Shown here piece after piece: positions 7,692 to 17,700 of a stretch of 30,007 nt of DNA (within the stretch, counting starts at the first letter, position 1; each line of letters starts with the position of its first letter). The notes under the pieces are model-generated. The model was given only the letters and a program-made list of their open reading frames with translations. It had not been told where the DNA came from and searched no databases. The position numbers were made by a program, and so were the translations under genes. Source of the DNA: an uncultured Eubacterium sp. Its GTDB lineage: Bacteria; Bacillota; Clostridia; Lachnospirales; Lachnospiraceae. Where the stretch lies: the NCBI GenBank assembly GCA_934358495.1, contig CAKRKO010000026.1, forward strand, positions 1 through 30,007. Reading direction: 5' to 3'.

Positions 7692-8507
7692 TCAATTTTT
7701 AAACAAATATTTATACTTACGCATTTGCTCAAATAAAATATCCTGAACTCTGTTTTTCTCCTGTTCAGAATAACCTGGTATTTCTTCTAATAATTGTTCC
7801 ACATCTTTTTTGTTAAAATGAAAATACAGGTTCGTTCCGCATACTTCTTCTGAAACATCCAATTGTTCCTCAAAACTGCCGCCAATTGTTTTTGCCCGTA
7901 CTTCTGAAAGTGCATCATATACGTCGGTTCCCAACGGATAATCCATACTTGTGTCAGAAAGTAATCCGGCTCCATGATCAAAAATAGGACAATATGCAAA
8001 GTCACCTTTTTGATTCATTAGCACAGCTATATTATGCATATGACGATCTTCGTTTACAAACAGTGCATCAATCGTCAATAATTTATTTAGATAGATTCCA
8101 AAATCTTTCAATCCGGTAATGCGCTCCACCTGTGTCACCAGAAATTCAAACCGATCCTTCACAGAAGATTGGATATGCCATACAGATTCGTACAGACTTT
8201 TCTGGAAAAAATTATGAAACAAGCGCTCCAAAGTGATAATCTGCCAGTTATCGTACAAAAAATTTCTGCTTTTTACACCATTATAAAAAACATTTTTATA
8301 TTTTATCTGCTCATAATCATATTGTACAAATTCATTCTTTTCCAAAGAAGATTTTTTCAGCAGATGCGATACCATATATTCGGCAAGCCCTTCATATCCG
8401 GTACAATCTGCTTTGTACCAGATGCCCTCATTTTCCCATTTAAGCTGGTTTCCCTTGGAAGACTGTCTGTCGGCTTTTCGCTCATTCTGTTCAAACAATT
8501 CGATCAT
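7692..8507 (-). CDS. HipA-like kinase domain protein (putative toxin)
   Basis: The 271-residue protein shows the kinase core of the HipA family. The N-terminal part has GIWYKAD with the likely ATP-binding Lys32. NEDRHMHNIAVL at 152-163 gives the catalytic Asp154 and metal-binding Asn159, and IFDHGAGLL at 175-183 provides the DFG-like Asp177. It lacks the N-terminal subdomain of E. coli HipA (about 440 residues) and so belongs to the short HipA-like forms. The ATG at 8507 has AAGGTG nine bases upstream. It lies 7 bases after the HTH gene at 8515-9063, the usual antitoxin-first order of hipBA modules. All key residues are present. HipA kinases modify aminoacyl-tRNA synthetases or other targets; the target here is unknown. 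Confidence 0.75.
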   Translation of the reverse strand: MIELFEQNERKADRQSSKGNQLKWENEGIWYKADCTGYEGLAEYMVSHLLKKSSLEKNEFVQYDYEQIKYKNVFYNGVKSRNFLYDNWQIITLERLFHNFFQKSLYESVWHIQSSVKDRFEFLVTQVERITGLKDFGIYLNKLLTIDALFVNEDRHMHNIAVLMNQKGDFAYCPIFDHGAGLLSDTSMDYPLGTDVYDALSEVRAKTIGGSFEEQLDVSEEVCGTNLYFHFNKKDVEQLLEEIPGYSEQEKNRVQDILFEQMRKYKYLFKN

Positions 8508-8514
8508 GCATCTG

Positions 8515-9063
8515 TCACCTTTCTATGCGAATCCAAAAATGATCTTCTGCCATTTTTCCTTCTGTCTTCTGAATGATCATCAGCGGATCATAAAATGGCA
8601 GATCAAGATCCTTTAAAATCAGTTTCATTTTATCGCGGCTTTTTGGGAAACAGCGGGATTCCAAAAATGCTTCATAATCCTCATAAGTTGGTTCTTTCAG
8701 ATTTCCAAAAGCCTGAAACATAATATTGTCTGTATAATTTTTAATTTTTACCCGCTTTTTCAGTTCATCTACATCGATCAGCGTACATATTTCCTGCTCA
8801 TACATATACCACATACGTAAACCGTATTCCTTATCCGGGATCTGCATTTTCATAACATAATCCGGATGATCTTCTAATATTTTTAATAAAAGAACAATCG
8901 GACCGGTAATTTTATCTTCTTTTGTCTCCCATCGTTCCATGGTTGCTTTAGAAACACCTAGTAATTCCGCAAATTTCTTTTGTGTCAGCTCCAACGTTTT
9001 TCGTACTCTTTTTATATCTGAACCGGTCACATATTCCCGAATTGCAAAATTCGTATTATTCAT
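8515..9063 (-). CDS. HTH (XRE-type) regulator, HipB-like putative antitoxin
   Basis: The ATG at 9063 is chosen because GAGGTG lies nine bases before it; ATG/GTG codons further upstream overlap that site. The 182-residue protein has an XRE helix-turn-helix near residues 16-53 (SDIKRVRKTLELTQKKFAEL then LGVSKATMERWE). The longer C-terminal half of about 130 residues contains no domain I recognise. Its promoter carries an inverted repeat suited to autoregulation. Position directly before a HipA-like kinase supports an antitoxin and repressor role. The C-terminal part is unusually long for HipB (about 90 residues), so it may form the kinase-neutralising domain or have another role. Confidence 0.7.
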   Translation of the reverse strand: MNNTNFAIREYVTGSDIKRVRKTLELTQKKFAELLGVSKATMERWETKEDKITGPIVLLLKILEDHPDYVMKMQIPDKEYGLRMWYMYEQEICTLIDVDELKKRVKIKNYTDNIMFQAFGNLKEPTYEDYEAFLESRCFPKSRDKMKLILKDLDLPFYDPLMIIQKTEGKMAEDHFWIRIER

Positions 9064-9084
9064 ATGATACATCACCTCTTTTTT

Positions 9085-9141
9085 ATTAAACCATTATTTT
9101 AATGGTTTTTCAAGCAAAAAAATACTCATTTTAATGGTTTT
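9085..9141 (-). promoter_or_regulatory. Promoter and operator of the HipB/HipA-like pair
   Basis: On the minus strand TTGAAA (9108-9113) and TTTAAT (9085-9090) are spaced by exactly 17 bases. The palindrome AAACCATT-atttt-AATGGTTT (9088-9108) fills the spacer, so a bound protein would block polymerase. A further half-site, AATGGTTTTT, at about 9132-9141 may be a second operator. The HTH protein encoded just downstream is the obvious ligand. Confidence 0.7.
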
Positions 9142-9191
9142 TATAAAAGTGAATGTATGTGTTGAAAAAGAAATCTGACCGTTTTTATATT

Positions 9192-10601
9192 TTATTCTGC
9201 AGCAGAGCGCATATCAATAAATCTCCAGACACCGTCATTGCGTCCAGCGCCAAAGTTAAATTCCATCACCATTTCATCCAGCATATCTTCGTCTACCAGA
9301 TATCCAAGCTGAAGTGTGACGCTGTCTCCTTTTTTCATTTTCTTAGCATAAAACCAACTGCCGCCTTCGCTGTCGGAAATCCATATCGGCATATTATCCC
9401 GGTAATAAATGTTTTGGTCACCCCGTTCAAATTCCCGCCAGTCAAATTCTAACTGATCATCAACTTCTTTGATATAGGACAATGGATTTGCAATTGGCAG
9501 CATATCATCGTCATCCTCATAGGAAATATTTTTAATTGTCATTGTGACAAGTACCAGTTTCGGTGCCACTGTCTCTGTCTGCGCAACATACTGCTCTGCG
9601 TTTTCATAACCATCCCCAAAAGTAACTGTTTCACGCTCATATGGTTGGAGATTCCAGTTTTCGTCTATTCCGATACCGTCGTTCAGCTTTTCTAACACTT
9701 CTTCTTGATATCCACTAATATTCAAACCACTTAGCTTGTCACGCACTTCCAAGTTATCAATATGATAACGGATGCCCCAGTAATTCTGTGTTCCATCGAG
9801 ATCACACATCTTATTCGTTGGGAACATATACAAGTCTTCATTGTCCACAGCGTTATTACTTTCTGACCGCTTTATTTCAGACATGTACTCAGACATCGAT
9901 TGCATTACATCTGCGGTTTCTTTTGTAGCTGGCGTTAGCGTTATTTTTTCTGCAAGTAAAAGAAAATCATTGTCACTCATACTTTCCATTCCTATGCCCT
10001 GAATAAGCAATGCATAGCCATAGTCTTCATAAAAAACGGCAACTTCTTTTCCTTCTGTCCCTGCTTTATACTGGCTTCCAACCAGATGATTCTGTTTCAT
10101 GTAGACCGCTTTTTGCCCGTTTAACTCCAGTTCTTGTGCATCTGCAATATTTTTCTCATAAAACTGATCCGTATCACAGTCAATCTGCAAAATTTCGACA
10201 TACAAACCTTCCTTGTTTGGATTTTCTTCGGAACGAAAATGAATGACTTTCATTTCATCAAATCCTGCATCTGTGTCTCTTGTGTAACCTGTCAGATCCG
10301 TAACATTTAGTTTTACATATTCCTGTGCCATATTTTTGTTTTCTTCATTCTGACTGTCAGAAATTTCAAATACAGTGTGCATCTGGTCTTTTTTTACCGA
10401 TACCATATAGGAGGCTATCTTTTCTCCCGCAAATCCAACGCTTGGAATTGCAACGGCCAGCACACATGCTGCCACTGCCACTTTTGTAAAACAATGTTTT
10501 TTCTTTTTTTCATATTTATCGCAGATATCCTCAAACACCTGCTGCTTTTTTTCTTCCGACATATGAACCGCATTAAACGCATTTTTCCAATGTCTATCCA
10601 T
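9192..10601 (-). CDS. Membrane-anchored putative anti-sigma factor
   Basis: The start ATG at 10601 overlaps the 3' end of the sigma factor gene by 8 bases and is preceded by AAAGGAG, so it is chosen over upstream starts. The 469-residue protein has a cytosolic head of about 38 residues, a single membrane helix at about 40-58 (VAVAACVLAVAIPSVGFA) and a large extracytoplasmic domain rich in acidic residues. This is the layout of DUF4179/DUF4367-like anti-sigma factors of Firmicutes. The N-terminal MDRHWKNAFNAV...EEKKQQVFEDI segment is the likely sigma-binding part. No classical zinc anti-sigma HxxxCxxC motif is seen. No convincing terminator follows. The signal for release of the sigma factor is unknown. 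Confidence 0.75.
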   Translation of the reverse strand: MDRHWKNAFNAVHMSEEKKQQVFEDICDKYEKKKKHCFTKVAVAACVLAVAIPSVGFAGEKIASYMVSVKKDQMHTVFEISDSQNEENKNMAQEYVKLNVTDLTGYTRDTDAGFDEMKVIHFRSEENPNKEGLYVEILQIDCDTDQFYEKNIADAQELELNGQKAVYMKQNHLVGSQYKAGTEGKEVAVFYEDYGYALLIQGIGMESMSDNDFLLLAEKITLTPATKETADVMQSMSEYMSEIKRSESNNAVDNEDLYMFPTNKMCDLDGTQNYWGIRYHIDNLEVRDKLSGLNISGYQEEVLEKLNDGIGIDENWNLQPYERETVTFGDGYENAEQYVAQTETVAPKLVLVTMTIKNISYEDDDDMLPIANPLSYIKEVDDQLEFDWREFERGDQNIYYRDNMPIWISDSEGGSWFYAKKMKKGDSVTLQLGYLVDEDMLDEMVMEFNFGAGRNDGVWRFIDMRSAAE

Positions 10602-11085
10602 TTTTCTCCAACTCCTTTCTGAGCAGTTCTCTCGCTCTGCCAAGTCGTGAACGCAAAGTGGAGGCATTTTTTTTCATAATTTCAGAAATTTCTTCTATCG
10701 AATACTCCTCATAATAATGCAGATATAAAAGTTCTGCATAAATTGGTGGTAACCGCCATACAGCCTGCAAAAGTTCCGTATCCGCATCTGATACCTGTAT
10801 CGACTGCAGCATTTGTTCTGTGGCTGTATCATATACATTCCGCTTTCGTTTCCAAAAACTTTTTTGCACATCTTTGCAGTAATTCAAAGCTGTTCGGATC
10901 AGCCATGCTTTCTCATGTTCCAGATCCACAAAATCAGGTTGTTTCTGAAACAGCCGCAGAAATGTTTCCGACACTGCATCCAATGCATCCTGTTCATGCT
11001 TCAGATGCATCAGACATACTCGATAAACCATATCGCAATTACGCCGATATATTTCCTCCATCTGCACTTTTGTAAGTAGCTCCAT
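10594..11085 (-). CDS. ECF-type RNA polymerase sigma factor
   Basis: The ATG at 11085 gives a 163-residue protein beginning MELLTKVQMEEIYRRNCDMV and has AAAGGAG upstream; the longer frame to 11139 has no ribosome binding site. Sigma region 2 is at about residues 9-75 (DALDAVSETFLRLFQKQPDF, then HEKAWLIRTALNYCKD). Sigma region 4 is near 104-155 (LPPIYAELLYLHYYEEYSIE, then EISEIMKKNASTLRSRLGRA). Length and domains are typical of extracytoplasmic-function sigma factors. It is the first gene of a two-gene operon with the membrane-anchored protein downstream. Such operons are usually self-regulated, but I could not identify the promoter element with confidence. Confidence 0.85.
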   Translation of the reverse strand: MELLTKVQMEEIYRRNCDMVYRVCLMHLKHEQDALDAVSETFLRLFQKQPDFVDLEHEKAWLIRTALNYCKDVQKSFWKRKRNVYDTATEQMLQSIQVSDADTELLQAVWRLPPIYAELLYLHYYEEYSIEEISEIMKKNASTLRSRLGRARELLRKELEKNG

Positions 11086-11234
11086 ATATCCCTTAACTCC
11101 TTTCACTACTAACACGATTGCAAATTGCATTTTGTCCATTATTCATACAAAATATCTTTTATTATTTTAAGGTTCTTTTATCTCTAGATAAAAAAGTGTA
11201 CTATCATACATTTTTGACATATGTTCAATATAAC

Positions 11235-11286
11235 AAAAAAAGCCGTGTACAACAGATAATCATATCTGCTCTACACGACTTTTTTA
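11235..11286 (-). terminator. Terminator of the SRP RNA
   Basis: A long stem with few mismatches (GTCGTGTAGAGCAGATA against TATCTGTTGTACACGGC on the minus strand) is followed by seven Ts. It starts directly after the closing stem of the SRP RNA. Confidence 0.85.
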
Positions 11287-11546
11287 CGAGCATCCCGCTT
11301 CGAATTGCAATCCCAGACGTTACTCTTACAGCCAACTCATCCCAGGCACCCTCACGGCACACAAGAGGTCCTACTTAGGGCTGCTCCATTCCTGACCTGA
11401 CCCGGTTCATAAGTTCCTGTTGCGCGAGACCCAAAAATCTACGCCGCTTATAAAAGGCAGCTCTACAATTGACAACCCTCTGCGGGATATCACCCCAACT
11501 ATAGCGGATTGATGGTACAAGGTACCGCTACCACCCCGGCTGCTCG
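11287..11546 (-). ncRNA. ffs: Signal recognition particle RNA, large bacterial type
   Basis: The minus strand carries the domain IV core GGTCAGGTCAGGAATGGAGC followed by AGCCCTAAG (plus positions about 11369-11408), with the GGAA tetraloop and asymmetric internal loop that bind Ffh. The ends pair: CGAGCA at the 5' end (11546-11541) with TGCTCG at the 3' end (11292-11287). This gives about 260 nt, the size of the Bacillus/Clostridium form that has an Alu-like domain. A consensus promoter and a terminator frame it exactly. Short frames on either strand across this stretch are chance readings. In Firmicutes this RNA usually lies between tadA and dnaX; here neither is adjacent. Confidence 0.92.
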
Positions 11547-11553
11547 AGTTTTA

Positions 11554-11583
11554 AGTATATCATTAGGTGTTGGCAGCTGTCAA
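11554..11583 (-). promoter_or_regulatory. Promoter of the SRP RNA
   Basis: On the minus strand TTGACA (11578-11583) and TATACT (11554-11559) are separated by 18 bases. Transcription would start about seven bases downstream, matching the first paired base of the SRP RNA. Confidence 0.8.
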
Positions 11584-11695
11584 CAGATTTTCGATAATAG
11601 TGACTGTGAAATTGTCTATTATGACACCCCAACGAATCCATTTCTTTATCTTGTTTGTCCATCTGAATCACCTCATTATTTTTATATGCAAAATG

Positions 11696-11728
11696 AGCGG
11701 TGGCGGATATGCTTCCGTCACCGCCCAT
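11696..11728 (-). terminator. Possible terminator of the giant surface-protein gene
   Basis: GC-rich hairpin GGCGGTGACGGA-agca-TATCCGCCACCGC (minus strand) lies about 26 bases after the stop of the gene at 11754. The following T-tract (TCATTTTGC) is weak, hence the modest confidence. Confidence 0.45.
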
Positions 11729-11753
11729 ACAGGTGTGTATTTGCTACTTGGTT

Positions 11754-14700
11754 TTATTTTGCGGAAGATTTTCTTCTCTTTCTGAATACTATTGTTCCCG
11801 CAATTCCAGCCCCCGATACAAAGAGCAATGCAATCCAAAGTGCTAAATTGCTGTTATCTCCGGTTTTAGAAGAAACGATGTTTGTAGGATTGGTAGGATT
11901 CGTAGGTGTTACAGGCTCAGTCGGATTGGTAGGATCCGTAGGTGTTACAGGCTCAGTCGGCTCGGTTGCTTCTGTAGTTGCCTTAATTGTAAAGGTTGTC
12001 GTTGCAGTACCGTTTTGAGATACTATACCTAATGTATGGGTACCAACTGCCAATGTTTGAAAATAGCTTGCCTTAAGAGTAACAATCGTACTACCGCTTA
12101 CTGCTATGTAGTTCGATTCATCTACTGTAGCTCCGTCTACCTCTACACGGATAAAATCATCAAAAGCAGCATTGGAGGTAAAGGAGATATCTTTATTTTC
12201 TCCCTGCATAACTGTTGCATTATTTCCGGCAATAATGCTCGGAGCCAACTTTTCTTCTATGGTGTCGGATTTTTCAATTTCTTTTGTACCTGTCTCATCG
12301 CTGAAATACTTATCACAATTATCACAGTACCAATATTCGATATTGCCAACTTCGGCAGCGGTTGCTGCCTTTGCCTCATGATGTACAAGGTCGTGTCCTA
12401 TTGCCGGTATGGTTTCACTGTCCTTCACGGCATCGCATTTACTGCAATGGATAGACTTGCTTCCGGCTGCTTTACAGGTCGCTTCCTTGTCGATCGTATA
12501 ATCGCTTTCCCAGCTATGACCGTTGGGATTGACATCTTTCGTTTCAGAATATGCGCAAACACTACAGGTGCGCTTCTTGCTTCCCTTGTCGGTACAATTC
12601 GGAGATGTTACTTCTTCCCAGTCGCCGAAGCTATGTCCCAGCTTTTCGGTTGTCTTATGTGTAGTGCTAAGGATTTTTCCGCAACCAGAACACTTAACAA
12701 CCTCATCATAGAAACCGCCCTCTGTGCAGGTTGCTGCTACTTCATTTTCGATAACTGCATCGGCAGGAGTATGATGACCTGTTGCCGGGATTTCCTGGTA
12801 GGTGTTGTAATCGCAGTTCTTGCAGGTATCGTATGCTTCCCAACCGTTTGCGGTACAGGTTGCCGCCTTTGCCTCATGATGTACAAGATCATGTCCATTG
12901 GCAGGGATTTTGTAGTTGCAGATTGTACAATTAGCTGGCTCTGTGCAAGTAGGTTTTGCCGTACTACCGGTATGATCGCAGAGCGTCCACTTTGCTATAA
13001 GAGTGAGATTTTCAGTAATCGGCTGAGTGAAATCATACTCAGCTTTGCCATTGTACCAGCCGTTAAAAATATATCCGGTCTTAGTGGGATCGGCAGGCCT
13101 TATTACTATGCCATTATTCTCTATGTCTTGAGGGTCTACTCCTGTTCCGCCGTCAGAATCAAATGTCACGGTGTAAGTGATATCCGATCCCGGCTCAAGT
13201 GTTACCACAACATTTGCCATAGCAGAGCTGTTTCCATTTTCGTCCTTTGCAAACAGGCAAACGATCTCGCCTGATTCATTTCGCACCGTTTCCGTAACCG
13301 GATTGTCATCTTCATCCCGCTTCGGCTTCCCGGTTTCTTCATCGATTACATATTGTTGTAATGTCAGTTGAAGCTGTCCGGTATAGGAGAATTTACCATT
13401 TTTATCGGCTGTTGCCGCTTGGGTTTGATTGTAATCATTCAAATAAACAGTTGCATATGGCTCTGTCAGACCAGTGATCGTATAGTCACCGGTATTACTG
13501 TCCGCATAGACTACCATTTCGTCAATGCTGATCATAGGTGCAGTATCGTCTTTTTCCACCAGCAGATATTTGGTTGTAGTGTCGCTGTATCCACCACGAT
13601 CCACTGTTGCGACGATTTGAAACATGACTGAACCGACGATTTTTTCATTGTCTATTTCAACATAGTCCCCTGGCTGAGCAGTATATTTGGCATTCGTATC
13701 CATCCTTGTGACAGTATAAGTGATATTTTCTGTATCCTCGCAAGATGGCGTCAAATACCATTTATGATTGTCACCGCCACTTGTGACGCAGGTGAATACG
13801 CCGTTTTCCTCAGTCACAGTACGGTCAACAAAGCCGGAAGAATTACCACTTCCTGACAGTGTTTGTAGCTTTATGCTGAAATTCAAAGGATTGTATTTTG
13901 GCAGTTCTGATGAAGCCGAAAGCTTTTCTTCACTATAAACCTGCGAATTTGCAATCTTGCCGCCGACCTCGTCCGTCAGGTATTTGTATGCCTGTACGCC
14001 GATTTTGTAGGTTTTGTCCGCATCAAGACCTGCCGAGCTGTTCACCTTTTCCCCATTTTCATTGATGTCAACTCCGCCTACTGTAAGTGCCATATCTAGG
14101 GTAAACAGATTAGCGTCTTTGTCATAGGCGATGCCAGCGATCTTGCCTTCTTTAATATCCTCCGCATCATAGGAATAGCCCTTGCCGGTATCAACGAAGT
14201 TATTGCCGTCCTTCTGATAAATCGTTACACGATAACCGTCAGCACGTTCCACCTCGCTCCAGGAGGCGTTCATGATTTCATTGCCCACCGGCTTGATTGT
14301 TACGGAAGTTGGGGTGGCAGGCTGTACCGTATTCGTATAGGAAACTTTGTCAAGTGCTACCGTGTCAACAGGAAGAAGAACTTCCTCCGTTGTCGTCTTG
14401 CCGTCTTCGTCCTCAACCTGAAGCTTGGTCTTGTTCAGCAAGCTTGCCGTAACATAATAATCGCCTGTTGGGAGCATAGTGCCACGGTTTGGTATCTTAA
14501 CGGAAATATTATCGGTATTACTTACATCTTCATATCCCATGATGTATTCCGTTGCACCCTTTTTGCTGCCCAAATAAGTCGCAAGGACATAGTCTGTACC
14601 ATCAGTGGCATTCTCCACCTTGCCGCTTACTGTATTATTGCTCAGGCTCACACTCAGGCTGTCAAACAACTGGGAAGCGTTCAGGCTTGCGTCAAAGTCC

Positions 14701-17700
14701 GAAAGCGTGCTTGTCACTGTCCAGCTATCGTTAGCCTGTGCCTTATCGCCCAAGCCGATCAGCACACAATCCTTACCATCGCCGTTTTGGGTAACATAAG
14801 CAGTCATCTTAGATTCATTGGTGATTTCATCCTTGTCGTTATATGTTGGGAAGGTCAAAGTAACAGCTGTGTCGTCCTTTGATACGCTCAGGCTTTTTGC
14901 AAACTCGTCAATATCCGTGTTCGCATCAGTCGGAGTAACCATCATCAGAATGCCAGCGTCTTTGGGAATTGACTGCCCCGACTCTGCCGTCAATGTTACC
15001 GTCTTACTGTAGCTGCCTCCACTTTGCAAAGCAGCACGATTCTCAGCACTTTCTTGGGCGACAACAATGTCCAACTCCTCCGTGCTGATGTTCATCACGG
15101 CAAGCGCACCACCTTCTTCATTGTAGGATGCACTGTAGCCACTTGGTTTGTGTTCGTCCCAATTCCACTCCGGCAGGCTTTTCAAAATCTTCGTGGTATG
15201 CCCGACCTCGTTATCAGGGAAGATATACCATACACGGTAGTGTGAACCCAGGAAAGATCCATCTTTCTTCACGCCACCGTAAATCTTGAAATTTTTAAAT
15301 GCAGAACTTACTGCACTGTCAAAGCCCTGTCCCTTAACATTCATGACGGTATTTGCCCCGAGGAAAAAATCCAGATTCGTTCCCGCCAGCTTCATGCCGC
15401 CAATGATGGGCCAGCCATCCGGTGCATGCAGGCTGCCATACACATTTCCGTTCATATCCGCTATCACATAAATCTTGGTCGGAGTCTTATAGCTGTCCAG
15501 GCCGCTGAAAACGCTGGCATTGAGCTCACCGCCCGCCCGAATAATCTTTGACGACTGTGGGACGCTCATATGTACGCTGACTCCGCCGGAGGCACTCAGC
15601 CCTGTGTAATTCGTTCCTTTGTGGTTGCGTGTCTCGCCCTGCACGCCCTCGTAAATTGTATATGAGTCGATCAGGTTCAGATTCTTCAGAAACTTGATGT
15701 TCACATCCTCCGCCACCATCTTGAAGTACGCAGGACCAAAGGTATAGGTTGCCGTCGCCTCGATTGTATTCAGCACATCTCCTCGACCGGTGATGGAGAG
15801 GTTAATGGGAGGAATGGCGAAAAAGTCTCCATTAAAGGAATCGGCAAGACCGTCAAATCCGCCGCCCGCTCCCGAAATATGCGCAACGATGACCGGAGAA
15901 ACCAATGGGATTTTTGCCGCACTGGAGCCAACGAAGAAATACAGCTTGTTGGGCATCAGAGTGCCGGTCTTATTGAATCTCTTCAGTTCAAGCTCCGACT
16001 CTGCTTCGAACAGGTCAAAAACATTCAGTTCCATCTCAAAATGGTAGTAATTATTGAAGGTGTTGATCTCGCCCTTTAGCTTCGCCATTTCCAGACCGAG
16101 CATCTCTGCAGTGTCAATACTGCCGGTGGCTTGGATACCGTTGATTTTAAAATCCTCGCCTTTCAGTCCGTATCCAAGTTCTTTCATGTCAAATTCTGTG
16201 CCCTTGAAGAGTGAAAATTCCGATTTGCCTGTAAAGCTGATGCTACCATCAGGCTTTATCACCGTTCCTTCCACTGTAATCGTCGTACCTGGAATGTCGA
16301 TGGACATAACAGCGGAGTTAGTGGATGGAACAATCGTTGCTTCCAGTCCGTTCTCTCCAATCTTCATAGAAAGACCGTTTTCATTTTGTCCGTTATCCTG
16401 ATAGAATTTGAAGGTAGGCGCATTCAGGGCAATTTTGCTTAAGCTGATGTTGCCATCCTTGTCCACAGAGAAGCTGCCGTTGCCGACAGGCCAGACCGCC
16501 GTGATGGTCTGGGACAATGCCGCAACACCGGAGGAGAATACATAACTACCTTTTTCCTCGTAATAATCACCTCGGATAACTGCCACCGGATCTCCATATT
16601 TTTTCTGATTGGCGGTCAGCTCGCTTTCGCTGCTTGCAGGTACAGCCTGATATTTATCTTTCTTACCTTTTACCTTGTAAATACCCAGATGTTTAGCGTC
16701 CTCGCTAATCGTAATATTATCGTTAGGTGTAAAACCTTCTTCACCATCCTTATACAAATCCCGATAACCCCAAAGGGTAGCTCCATTCACATTCTGCTTC
16801 TCATATCCCTGCAAGGACAACGGAGTTTCCAACGTTACATCACCGGATTTTGTTGTCGAAAAATACTCGGACAGTGAATCCACTACAGACACTTGGTTCA
16901 TATAGTGACCGTCCACATAAACAGAATACAGATCAGACAAAGCCGCAAAAGGATTTGCCCAAGAATATCCCTTGGTCATAACCTCGGTGATAGCCGTTCC
17001 TTTGCTCTGCATGCCGGCAGAGGGTGTACTCCACCAGCTAAGATTATTTGTCTTTACGTGTAGCATATCTGTAGCAATACCGGTGCTGGTGTTGGTGTAG
17101 CCCTCGGCAGAGCTGCCCGTAGCGGTACTCATATATAACCCCGCTGCATTTGGCGCACTTTCGTGTCCCATCTTGGTAAAGCCCTTCATTTGCGTATGGA
17201 ATTGCAGACTGCAATTTTCCATCCAGGGCTTTTTATATCCATCGTAATATCCGGCTTCAAACGCACAGCGAACGCCATAGGTTCTCCCTTTATCGTTATC
17301 GTCATAGCTCAGATGACCCGAGGAACTCTGCCCATTGTACACGCCCGCATCCAAAGCGATGATGGAATAGGTGGTTGTTACGCTATACTTAAAATTACCC
17401 AGTGCATACTTCACGATGATCGAGGACCCATTATCCCCAAAATCTACGTTTCTGGTGTCCCAAGATATCTCCTCAGAATCCAGCGTGAAATAGGGACGCT
17501 GATAGATGCCCTTCGTGAACACCATGTCATACGCCTCTTTTGCGGATGCAGTGGTTCGTGCAGGTACCGTCGCCAGATAGGTGTTTGCATTACCACCTGC
17601 AGCATTTGCTCTTCGCAATACATACAGGCGCAGGTAGTCGTTTTGAATCCACCGCACCGCCCATCCGTTATAGTTCTCTTGCCCACTTGAGGTGGCAGCG

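Noticed and set aside
11528..11662. A 44-codon minus-strand frame starting MDKQDKEMDSLG with a GAGGTG ribosome binding site
   Set aside because: It runs through the SRP RNA promoter and into the SRP RNA itself, and the composition after the first 12 codons looks random. It may be a relic of a gene, but a real product is not supported.
11509..12018. Plus-strand frames over the SRP RNA and the end of the surface-protein gene
   Set aside because: They are shadows of the SRP RNA and of the repetitive stalk-coding DNA on the other strand, with no ribosome binding site.
12036..13274. A 412-codon plus-strand frame with cysteine-rich translation
   Set aside because: It is antisense to the CxxC and InlB regions of the surface protein. 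The composition is that of a reverse-complement shadow, and the minus-strand protein shows clear known domains.
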